Assembly (NCBI RefSeq): GCF_030929595.1
Contig: NZ_JAVFVR010000016.1
Span: 62,001-126,000 of the forward strand
Reading direction: 5' to 3'
Length of the DNA: 64,000 bases
DNA from: Flavobacterium sp. LHD-85
GTDB lineage: Bacteria > Bacteroidota > Bacteroidia > Flavobacteriales > Flavobacteriaceae
Both the position numbers and the translations under genes were made by a program. The notes beneath the pieces were generated by a model. The model did no database searches and was not told where the DNA came from. It saw nothing but the letters and a program-made list of their open reading frames with translations. Below are positions 26,611-34,557 of the stretch, piece by piece (position 1 is the stretch's first letter; every line of letters begins with the position of its first letter).

Positions 26611-27888
26611 ATGAAAAATAACCCGAATAAAAAGAACTCCCTAAAACATGTTCTTTTTGGAAGCCTTATAGGTACTACAATCGAATTTTTTGATTTTTAT
26701 ATTTATGCTAATGCAGCCGTATTAGTTTTTCCGCAATTATTTTTCCCTAGTTCAGATTCGACAATGGCGACTCTGGAATCTTTAGCAACCTTTTCAATTG
26801 CTTTTTTATCACGTCCGTTAGGTTCTGCATTTTTTGGACATTACGGAGATAAAATCGGACGTAAATTCACTCTCGTTGCTGCTTTATTAACAATGGGAAT
26901 TTCTACTGTGACAATTGGTTTTCTGCCAAGTTATGCTAGTATTGGTGTTGTTGCCCCTTTATTGTTAATGCTTTGTCGTTTCGGGCAAGGAGTTGGTTTA
27001 GGAGGCGAGTGGGGAGGAGCAGTTTTGCTTGCCATCGAGAATGCACCGCCAAATAAACGTGCTTGGTATGGAATGTTTCCACAATTAGGCGCTCCAATCG
27101 GATTGTTGCTTTCAGGCGGAACATTTTTATTGCTTACCGATTCAATGAGTAATGAAGATTTTATGGATTATGGCTGGAGAATTCCATTTATTGCCAGCGC
27201 GCTTTTAGTAATTGTTGGTTTTTATATCAGAACAAAAATTACCGAAACTCCTTCATTTGAACAAGCTAAAAAACACGAAGAAGAAGTAAAAGTGCCATTT
27301 TTAGAATTGGTGAAATCCTATAAAAATCAATTGATCTTCGGAACTTTCGCGGCGATTACGACCTTTTTAGTTTTTTATTTGATGACAGTTTTCACTCTAA
27401 GTTGGGCAACTTCTGATTTAGGAATTGTAAAAAGAGACGGGTTATTGATTCAATTATTCTCAGTATTATTCTTTGCACTTTTTATTCCGGTTTCGGCAGT
27501 CGTTGCAGATAAAATCGGACGTCGTAAAATGCTTATTGCAGCGACTGCGGCTATTGCCGTTTTCGGTTTTTTCTTTTCTTATTTCTTAAGTTCAGGAAAT
27601 ATAACTTTGGTAACTGTTTTCGCTTGTATTGGAATGTCTTTGATGGGATTCACATATGGGCCTTTAGGGACTTTCTTGTCTGAGTTATTTCCAACCAATG
27701 TTCGTTATTCGGGAGCGTCATTAACGTTCAATATGGCAGGAATCCTCGGCGCAGCTTTTGCACCGATGATTGCAATTTGGCTGGCTAAGACGTACGATGT
27801 GAGTTATGTAGGCTTTTATTTAGTTGCAGCTGCACTTATATCTTTAGTTTCATTTTTGGTAATTAGCAAAGACGAACATAAGTTTTAA
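26611..27888 (+). CDS. MFS transporter, metabolite:H+ symporter (MHS) family
   Basis: This 425-residue, 12-helix transporter has the MHS marks. These are FGSLIGTTIEFFDFYIYANAA at helix 1, GHYGDKIGRKFTL in loop 2-3, GQGVGLGGEWGGAVLLAIE in helix 4 and ADKIGRRKML in loop 8-9. Relatives import proline/betaine, citrate, alpha-ketoglutarate or shikimate with protons. Substrate is not predictable. ATG 26611 is preferred over TTG 26584, which overlaps the -7 promoter motif. A terminator follows at 27912. Confidence 0.9.
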   Translation: MKNNPNKKNSLKHVLFGSLIGTTIEFFDFYIYANAAVLVFPQLFFPSSDSTMATLESLATFSIAFLSRPLGSAFFGHYGDKIGRKFTLVAALLTMGISTVTIGFLPSYASIGVVAPLLLMLCRFGQGVGLGGEWGGAVLLAIENAPPNKRAWYGMFPQLGAPIGLLLSGGTFLLLTDSMSNEDFMDYGWRIPFIASALLVIVGFYIRTKITETPSFEQAKKHEEEVKVPFLELVKSYKNQLIFGTFAAITTFLVFYLMTVFTLSWATSDLGIVKRDGLLIQLFSVLFFALFIPVSAVVADKIGRRKMLIAATAAIAVFGFFFSYFLSSGNITLVTVFACIGMSLMGFTYGPLGTFLSELFPTNVRYSGASLTFNMAGILGAAFAPMIAIWLAKTYDVSYVGFYLVAAALISLVSFLVISKDEHKF

Positions 27889-27911
27889 ATAAATTTATTT
27901 TAAAATATTTG

Positions 27912-27945
27912 AAAGCAGTAATGTAAAAAATTACTGCTTTTTTTT
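27912..27945 (+). terminator. Terminator after the MHS transporter
   Basis: AAAGCAGTAA pairs with TTACTGCTTT, followed by a T run. Confidence 0.85.
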
Positions 27946-27959
27946 GTTTGTTTAAAAAG

Positions 27960-27981
27960 TATTTAGATATTTGTCTAAATA
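27960..27981. promoter_or_regulatory. Candidate ArsR-family operator
   Basis: TATTTAGA (27960-27967) and TCTAAATA (27974-27981) form a perfect 8-bp inverted repeat with a 6-nt spacer. It ends 10 nt before the ArsR-family start codon, the position expected of an autoregulatory site. The half-site string ATTTGTCTAAATAT recurs at 26543-26556 ahead of the MHS transporter. Confidence 0.5.
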
Positions 27982-27991
27982 TATAAATGTA

Positions 27992-28246
27992 ATGAATGAT
28001 ATTTTTAAAGCATTAAATGATGCGACTAGAAGAGAGATTCTGGATCTTTTAAAGCAAAAAGATATGTCGGCAGGAGAGATTGCCGATGCTTTTAATATTT
28101 CAAAGCCAAGCATTTCTCATCATTTAGATATTTTAAAACGAGCTGATTTAATTACATCTGAAAAAAACGGACAATTCATCATTTATTCCATCAATACCAC
28201 CATAATGGAAGATGTTTTGCAATGGATATTAACCTTTAAACAATAA
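27992..28246 (+). CDS. ArsR-family (SdpR-like) transcriptional repressor
   Basis: This 84-residue winged-helix regulator has DIFKALNDATRREILDLLKQ, then the recognition region AGEIADAFNISKPSISHHLDI and the wing SEKNGQFIIYSINTT. No Cys metal-binding motif is present, so it is more like B. subtilis SdpR than ArsR. ATG 27992 is preferred; a TTG at 27971 lies inside the predicted operator. It is followed after 4 nt by an SdpI-family gene, the same pairing as sdpRI. Confidence 0.88.
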   Translation: MNDIFKALNDATRREILDLLKQKDMSAGEIADAFNISKPSISHHLDILKRADLITSEKNGQFIIYSINTTIMEDVLQWILTFKQ

Positions 28247-28250
28247 TAAA

Positions 28251-28913
28251 ATGAATTTAGAATTGAAAAAAGAACTTCCCCTAATTGGAATTGTTTTGAT
28301 TCCTTTTGTTTATTTGGCCACAATTTGGAACACACTTCCTGAAAGAGTTCCTATACATTGGAATTACAAAGGAGAAATTGATAATTGGGGTGATAAGTTT
28401 AGTTTGGTTTTTTTGCTTTTTATGCTTCCTGTTTTGATGTATGTCTTAATGACTGCGGCATCTAAAATTGATCCAAAAAAGAGAATTTTATTAATGGGAA
28501 GAAAGTTTTATCAGCTTAAATTTTTCTTGGTTTTATTTATGTCCGTATTGGCTTCGTTTTTTGTTTACTTGGCCAAAAACCAATCGCTCTCTAGTCCTGG
28601 TTTAATGTATGTAGCTGTTGGAGTGCTATTAGTTATATTCGGAAACTATTTTAAAGTTATTCAGCCTAATTATTTTATCGGAATTCGTACCCCTTGGACG
28701 TTGGAAAATCAGCAGGTTTGGAAAGCGACACATGCTTTTGCTGGAAAATTATGGCTTGCAGGCGGTTTAGTAATAATATTGGGAGGTCTGATATTTTCGG
28801 GATTTAATTTTTCTAAAATTTTTGTTGGTATAGGAATTACTATTGCCGTTGTCCCTATGATTTATTCTTATTTCAAATTTAAAAGTCTCGATAAAAAAGA
28901 AGGTAATCTTTAA
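28251..28913 (+). CDS. SdpI-family membrane protein (DUF1648-SdpI)
   Basis: This 220-residue protein has about six membrane segments. PERVPIHWNYKGEIDNWGDK is the DUF1648 mark and FIGIRTPWTLENQQVWKATH the SdpI mark. In B. subtilis, SdpI protects against the SDP killing toxin and sequesters the repressor SdpR at the membrane. No sdpABC-like toxin genes are seen here, so this pair may sense another envelope signal. It sits between the repressor gene and a hydrolase gene, 12 nt apart. Confidence 0.88.
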   Translation: MNLELKKELPLIGIVLIPFVYLATIWNTLPERVPIHWNYKGEIDNWGDKFSLVFLLFMLPVLMYVLMTAASKIDPKKRILLMGRKFYQLKFFLVLFMSVLASFFVYLAKNQSLSSPGLMYVAVGVLLVIFGNYFKVIQPNYFIGIRTPWTLENQQVWKATHAFAGKLWLAGGLVIILGGLIFSGFNFSKIFVGIGITIAVVPMIYSYFKFKSLDKKEGNL

Positions 28914-28925
28914 CTAAATTAATTA

Positions 28926-30293
28926 ATGAAAATGAAAAAAATAATACCTCTTTTGTTTATACTTTTTAGCTTTTCTCAATCATTTGCACAAGATATTTCG
29001 GGACAATGGAATGGAGTTTTAAAAGTTCCCAGTTCTGAATTAAGAATAGTGGTAAATATCACTAAAACTGAAAAAGGATATACTTCAACAATGGATAGTC
29101 CCGACCAAGGTGCAAAAGGAATTCCAGTAGCTAAAACCACTTTTGAAAATAATGTGTTGAGATTGGACATTGCTCCTCAAGCTGGAGTTGTGTATGAAGG
29201 GAAATTAAATGAGAATAAATTTACTGGCAAGTTTACTCAAAATGGCCAGTCTTTAGAACTTGATTTGGCAAAGGGAAATGTTCAAATTCTAAGACCTCAA
29301 GAACCTAAACAGCCATTTCCTTATTATACAGAAGATGTAAAATTCGAAAATATAAAAGATCAAGTGACTCTGGCAGGAACTTTATCGTTGCCTAAAAAAG
29401 AAGGTAATTTTCCAGTAGTTATTTTAATTTCTGGAAGCGGTGCGCAAAATCGAGATGAAGAAATGCTTCAGCATAAACCTTTTCTAGTTTTAGCTGATTA
29501 TCTTACCAGAAAAGGAATCGCTGTTTTACGCTTTGATGATCGTGGTTTTGGAGAGTCTACGGGTGATTTTAAAAGTGCAACGACTACAGATTTTGCGAAA
29601 GATGTACAGGCAGGAATTGACTATTTAAAAACTCGAAAAGAAATCAATAAAAAGAAAATTGGTTTAATTGGGCATAGCGAAGGAGGAGTAATTGCGCCAA
29701 TTGTAGCTGGAAATTCTAAAGATATTGCATTTATTGTTTTAATGGCAGGAACGGGAATTCGTGGTGATAAATTGCTTCTCTTGCAAAAGGAATTGATCGA
29801 AAAACAAATGGGAGTTTCTGAAGAAGAAGTAAAAAGAGGACAGGAAACTTATAAAGAAGTTTATGAACTTATAACTTCCAGTTCTGCAATTGACGAAAAA
29901 CTTAAGAAAGATGTTAAAAATATTTTTGAGTCTAAACTTGGCGTAACAGACAAAATAGCAGAGGCTTATACCGCTGAAGTAACAAATCCTTGGATATATG
30001 ATTTCCTTAAACTGGATCCTGCTCCGTATTTAGAAAAAGTAAAATGCCCAGTTTTGGCAATTAACGGAAGCAAAGATGTGCAAGTTCCTCCTGAAGCAAA
30101 TCTTCAAAATATTCAAAGAGCCTTAACAAAAGGGGGAAATAAGAAGATTACAATAAAAACACTTCCAAATTTAAATCATTTATTTCAAGAATGTAAAACA
30201 GGATCGCAATTTGAATATGGAGCAATTGAGCAAACAATATCTCCGACAGCATTAGAAGAGATTTCAAGTTGGCTTTTGTTGCAGACGAAATAA
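28926..30293 (+). CDS. Secreted alpha/beta hydrolase
   Basis: This 455-residue protein has a signal peptide (PLLFILFSFSQSFAQ) and a small N-terminal beta domain (DISGQWNGVLKVPSSELRIV). An alpha/beta-hydrolase domain starts near residue 130. ILISGSGAQNRDEEM is the oxyanion region, GLIGHSEGGVIAPIVA holds the nucleophile Ser, and LPNLNHLFQE holds the His near the C-terminus. It is probably a periplasmic esterase or peptidase of unknown substrate. It is third in an operon with the SdpR/SdpI-like pair. Confidence 0.88.
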   Translation: MKMKKIIPLLFILFSFSQSFAQDISGQWNGVLKVPSSELRIVVNITKTEKGYTSTMDSPDQGAKGIPVAKTTFENNVLRLDIAPQAGVVYEGKLNENKFTGKFTQNGQSLELDLAKGNVQILRPQEPKQPFPYYTEDVKFENIKDQVTLAGTLSLPKKEGNFPVVILISGSGAQNRDEEMLQHKPFLVLADYLTRKGIAVLRFDDRGFGESTGDFKSATTTDFAKDVQAGIDYLKTRKEINKKKIGLIGHSEGGVIAPIVAGNSKDIAFIVLMAGTGIRGDKLLLLQKELIEKQMGVSEEEVKRGQETYKEVYELITSSSAIDEKLKKDVKNIFESKLGVTDKIAEAYTAEVTNPWIYDFLKLDPAPYLEKVKCPVLAINGSKDVQVPPEANLQNIQRALTKGGNKKITIKTLPNLNHLFQECKTGSQFEYGAIEQTISPTALEEISSWLLLQTK

Positions 30294-30304
30294 AATTATT
30301 GAAT

Positions 30305-30365
30305 CGCAAAGATTTATACAATTGAAAAGGGTTTCTTTTTAAACATAAATCTTTGCGGTTTTTGC
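30305..30365. terminator. Bidirectional hairpin between convergent genes
   Basis: CGCAAAGATTTAT (30305-30317) pairs perfectly with ATAAATCTTTGCG (30345-30357), followed by GGTTTTTG. It ends both the hydrolase and the large T9SS gene transcripts. Confidence 0.75.
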
Positions 30366-30366
30366 T

Positions 30367-33300
30367 TTATCTCTTTAAAGAAAAATGGCCTCTATATTCT
30401 GTTCCATTTATTCTGGTAGCGGTAAACCAATAATCTGATGTAGGTAGTTGATTACCGAGATAAGTTCCGTTCCAAGAAGTATTTAATGCCAATTCTTTAA
30501 TTAATTTTCCGTATCGATCAAATATTCTAATAGATGAATTAGGAGCCAAATAATCTGGATCAATTGTCCAAGTGTCATTAAAACCGTCGCCATTTGGCGT
30601 AAAGAATTTTGGAAACGGAAGTTCATTAACCAAATGAATACAATCTCCAGCTGCAGCCTCTAAAATACTTATTGTTACAGGGATTCTATCGCTTTCACAA
30701 GTGTTTATTGTTTGAGAAGCGTAATAGGTAATTCCATTTTCAAGAGAAGTTGATTCTGATAAATTACTTGTAGACGAAGAACTGTCATACCATTTGATGT
30801 TTTGACCATTAATTTCAATGTCGCTTATTTTTGAGCTTTTCTGAATACAGAATTGCTGTGGAGAATTGGCTATTGGAATTTGCGTGTCTTGTACTTTTAC
30901 AGTTATTAAAAATTTTTCGCTTTCGCAGTTGTTTAGAGTTTGACTAACATAGTACTTTCCATTTTGTAATAAAGTTGTTTCTTGCAAAATATTTCCATTT
31001 GTTGCAGCATCGTACCATTTAAGTGCAGTTCCTGCTATATTTAGATTTTCAATTGTCGCTATTTCATCAATACAAAACTGCTGATTATTATTTCCAGTTG
31101 GTAAAGGTGTGTTGTATACATGAACAAGAAAAGGAGTTCGGTCACTATCACAGCCAATTGTTTGCGAAGCATAATACGTTCGATTATTTTCTAAAAGAGT
31201 TGTATTTGGTAAAACAGAGGCAGAGAAACTCGTATCAAACCATTTTATATTTTGTCCCGTTATTTGAATGTCATTAAGAGTTTTATTTTCCTTTTTACAA
31301 AACGATTGTTCAGGATTTCCAGTTGGAGCAGGAGGTGTGTTTACAACAGAAACTGTAACTCCAAATCGAGAGCCTTCGCAGTTATTTATGGTTTGAGAAG
31401 CGTAATATGTTTTTCCGTCTACAAGAACAGTAGTTTCTGGTAATAAATTACCATTAGTTAACGCATCAAACCATTTTATTGAATTTCCAGTAACTTGAAG
31501 ATCTGCAATTGTTGGATTTTGTCCTGTGCAAAATGGTTGATTTGCTTCTCCACTTGGAGCAAGTGTATTCTGAATATTAATAGTTACAGGAGTTCTCTCG
31601 CTTTCGCAACCATTTATAGTTTGAGAGGCATAATAAATGGCTCCATTTTGAAGTGTAGTTGTATTAGATAAAAGTGTTCCCGCTGTTTGCGCATTGTACC
31701 ACTTTATATTTTGCCCTGTAATTTGAATTTCATTTATAGTTGCATTTTGATTACCACAGAAAGTTTGTAAAGGATCTGCTGATGGTAAAGGCTGGCCAGT
31801 AATAGTAACAGTTTGGTTTTGGGTTGATGTATTTCCGTTTCCGTCATCGTAATTCCAAACAATAGTATAAGTCCCCGGTAAATTGTAAAATAGAGGATTT
31901 GTAGTTGTTCCATCAATAGATCCGGCACAAGTATCGGTTGCGGTTGGAATCGTGGCTAATACTGTATTACAGTCTCCAGTTATAATTGGTAAGGTAGCAA
32001 TATTAGGAACAGGGGCTTCTGTGTCTCCAATTTTAATATTAATTTTTTTGATGCCATCACAACCACCAGTTCCGGTAATTAAACAGCTATACTCTCCGGA
32101 ATTAATTAACGATACGTTTGTAATTGTTGGATTTTGGTCTGTTGATGTAAATCCGTTTGGACCAGTCCAATAATAATCAGTCCCGCCCGATGCTTTTAGT
32201 TCTAATGTTTTGTTAGTACAGATTGGTGAATTTGAAGAAATTTCAGGAGTTTTAATTAGAGGATCTTCGGAAAATTTCATTAAAAAAAAATTTTTATTGC
32301 CCAAAATATTAGATTGATAAGAACTTGCATCAGCAATGTCATCATTGAAACTTGATAATCCAGCGACAAAAATTGAACTGTCAGTATGTAAAGCTATTTT
32401 TATAGTATTATCATTGCCAATATATGTTCCCCAAATAAAAAGACCCTCTTTAGAAAATTTACCAGTATATCCATAGTGAGTCCTAATTCGATCTGGTTTG
32501 TAAGAACATGGAGTGGTTAGTTTATAATCAGTTTTAAAATCCATATTTCCGCCTCCAATGTAAAGTGAATTATTTTGAAAGACTATAGAAGAAATGTTAA
32601 TATCTCCAACATAAGTACCCCATATTCTTTGTCCTTGAACATTTAGTTTTGCTAATAAACCTTTGTAAAGATTTGGATTTGAGTCTTCAAATGTTCCAGA
32701 TGTCGTAATATTGTCACTACTATAAGTGTATCCACCGATATAAATATTTTCTTCATTATCAATTTCGACAGATTCAATATTTTCCATCGGGGAGCTACCA
32801 CCATAATAACTGCCCCAAATTCTTTCTCCGTTTATGGAAAACTTACAAACGTATCCATCTCCTAGAAAATTAGAGTTTGGTTTTTCCTGAAAAACACCAG
32901 TAGTTGCCATATTGTTTGTGCTTTTAGTAGACCCACCAGCAACTAAGTAAGAATCCTTTATTGTGATAGCATTTAAATTATCATTTCCATCCCCTCCAAC
33001 ATAAGTGCTCCATATTAAATTTCCATTTTTATTAAATTTTGTAATAAACGCGTCTGTATTTATCCCATATGGACTTGCTGAATAACTTAATTCAGTTTGA
33101 AATTTACTGTTTATAGCGATATTTGTTTTACTGGAAGTTGTACCAACAATGTAAACATTATCATTAATGTCAATATCCAATTTATTTGCATAGTCATAAT
33201 CTTCACCACCAAAATAGGTTCCCCATTGCCTTGCACCATTACTATTAAATTTTACTAGGAAAGCATCTGAAGATCCCTTTAAATTTGGCTGAAAAGATCC

Positions 33301-34443
33301 CACAGTACTGATGTTTGTCTCTGACCCTGTATAGCCTGTAATTAAAACATTATTTTGTGAGTCAGTTTTTACACCATAAATATAAACATATTGTGTGCCA
33401 GCATAGTAGGTTCCCCATAGTCTATTACCATTTTTATCAAACTTAAAAAGAATACCATTTGTAATTGAATTGACATACGGATGACTTCCGCTTGTTTGAT
33501 GTGCCCCAGAAGTAGCATAAGAAGGACTTTGAGAAGTTGTAGTTCCCGAAACATAAGCATTTCCTAAGGAATCAGTCGTTAAGTCAGAAGGATACCAATT
33601 TGCTGCATCCAATCCAGTTTCATCTCCATAAAAAGTCCCCCAAAGTCTAATCGGCACAGGATCAATTACAACTTTTTTCCCAATTAAAAAGTTTGCTGAA
33701 CGAAATCCATAAACATCTTTTTTTATTTTTTGATACCCAACAACAATCGCTTTTTTTTGTCCTTTTTCTTCAATCCAACTTACAGGAAGCGTTTCTTCCA
33801 TTTTTCCAAAACGAACATTCATTTGGATTTTATTATCAACCAAACTGGTTTCTGCTCCATTAAACTTTAATTGAATATCAGAGATTTTTCCTTTTGGGTG
33901 AATGACAAAATTATATTCTACTGTTTTTTGTAGATCTTCAGGAATTGTAAAAATAACATCAATATTGGGATAAATATTTTTGTAGGTAATTTGTTTGTAC
34001 TTATAAACACCGGTAACTCCTTCAGGTTTGTTAGGGATATTGTAGTAATTATCAAAATCCGTTGATTTTTGTTCTGCAATTAATTCAACTTTAGAATTGG
34101 AATTTACGAAGTCAATATCGATTCGATGAAAGGAATATTCAAGATTAAATTCTTCTTTTTCTTGATTGTTTTTTTCGGGAATTAAATAAGGAAGTGTTTT
34201 TGCTGTTACAGAACGAACAATTGGCGTCTTTTTTACTTCATAAACATCATATGAAAAACCATTTTTCTTCAATTGAACATTCAAACCATTAGAATTCAAT
34301 AAATATTTTACAGCAATATTTGATTTTCCATTTTGATCTATAATTTGTCCTTTATTTTCTGTAAAACCAATAGATTGATTTTTATTTTGAGAAAATGAAT
34401 GTTGTGTTAGTAAGAAAAAAAGAAATAGTAATGTATGTTTCAT
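30367..34443 (-). CDS. T9SS type B cargo: SBBP repeats, Ig-like repeats, gliding-type C-terminal domain
   Basis: This 1358-residue secreted protein has a signal peptide (HTLLFLFFLLTQHSFSQ) and an N-terminal DUF7948-like domain to about residue 260. A long run of SBBP beta-propeller repeats occupies about 265-740, each with WGTYxGG-type cores. A PKD/Ig-like domain and an HYR-like domain follow. Five ~75-residue repeats span about 884-1262, each with a QxFC start, IKWYDA core and YYASQT(I/L)NxCES end. The last 85 residues (FTPNGDGFNDTW, IFDRYGKLIKE, GHFSLKR) are the type B sorting domain for type 9 secretion. Adhesion or matrix function is likely. Confidence 0.92.
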   Translation of the reverse strand: MKHTLLFLFFLLTQHSFSQNKNQSIGFTENKGQIIDQNGKSNIAVKYLLNSNGLNVQLKKNGFSYDVYEVKKTPIVRSVTAKTLPYLIPEKNNQEKEEFNLEYSFHRIDIDFVNSNSKVELIAEQKSTDFDNYYNIPNKPEGVTGVYKYKQITYKNIYPNIDVIFTIPEDLQKTVEYNFVIHPKGKISDIQLKFNGAETSLVDNKIQMNVRFGKMEETLPVSWIEEKGQKKAIVVGYQKIKKDVYGFRSANFLIGKKVVIDPVPIRLWGTFYGDETGLDAANWYPSDLTTDSLGNAYVSGTTTSQSPSYATSGAHQTSGSHPYVNSITNGILFKFDKNGNRLWGTYYAGTQYVYIYGVKTDSQNNVLITGYTGSETNISTVGSFQPNLKGSSDAFLVKFNSNGARQWGTYFGGEDYDYANKLDIDINDNVYIVGTTSSKTNIAINSKFQTELSYSASPYGINTDAFITKFNKNGNLIWSTYVGGDGNDNLNAITIKDSYLVAGGSTKSTNNMATTGVFQEKPNSNFLGDGYVCKFSINGERIWGSYYGGSSPMENIESVEIDNEENIYIGGYTYSSDNITTSGTFEDSNPNLYKGLLAKLNVQGQRIWGTYVGDINISSIVFQNNSLYIGGGNMDFKTDYKLTTPCSYKPDRIRTHYGYTGKFSKEGLFIWGTYIGNDNTIKIALHTDSSIFVAGLSSFNDDIADASSYQSNILGNKNFFLMKFSEDPLIKTPEISSNSPICTNKTLELKASGGTDYYWTGPNGFTSTDQNPTITNVSLINSGEYSCLITGTGGCDGIKKINIKIGDTEAPVPNIATLPIITGDCNTVLATIPTATDTCAGSIDGTTTNPLFYNLPGTYTIVWNYDDGNGNTSTQNQTVTITGQPLPSADPLQTFCGNQNATINEIQITGQNIKWYNAQTAGTLLSNTTTLQNGAIYYASQTINGCESERTPVTINIQNTLAPSGEANQPFCTGQNPTIADLQVTGNSIKWFDALTNGNLLPETTVLVDGKTYYASQTINNCEGSRFGVTVSVVNTPPAPTGNPEQSFCKKENKTLNDIQITGQNIKWFDTSFSASVLPNTTLLENNRTYYASQTIGCDSDRTPFLVHVYNTPLPTGNNNQQFCIDEIATIENLNIAGTALKWYDAATNGNILQETTLLQNGKYYVSQTLNNCESEKFLITVKVQDTQIPIANSPQQFCIQKSSKISDIEINGQNIKWYDSSSSTSNLSESTSLENGITYYASQTINTCESDRIPVTISILEAAAGDCIHLVNELPFPKFFTPNGDGFNDTWTIDPDYLAPNSSIRIFDRYGKLIKELALNTSWNGTYLGNQLPTSDYWFTATRINGTEYRGHFSLKR
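30640..31800 (-). repeat. Five tandem ~75-residue repeats within the T9SS protein
   Basis: The coding sequence repeats with a period of about 225-230 nt. Each unit encodes a Gln-x-Phe-Cys start, a conserved Ile/Leu-Lys-Trp-Tyr/Phe-Asp core and a Tyr-Tyr-x-Ser-Gln-Thr end with a second Cys, so each repeat likely holds one disulfide. Confidence 0.8.
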
Positions 34444-34463
34444 TTTAATAATTTGGCTACTGG

Positions 34464-34493
34464 CAAATGTAATTAAATGTTTACAAACTCAAA
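34464..34493 (-). promoter_or_regulatory. Promoter of the T9SS cargo gene
   Basis: On the minus strand, TTTG (34493-34490) is followed after 18 nt by TACATTTG (34471-34464). Both match the Bacteroidota -33 and -7 boxes with good spacing. The start codon lies 20 nt downstream. Confidence 0.65.
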
Positions 34494-34557
34494 TCAAAAA
34501 TTGAAACGCTGAAAAGTCTCAAAATATCCCGTATTTTTGCAAAAAAAAAATTCCCTT

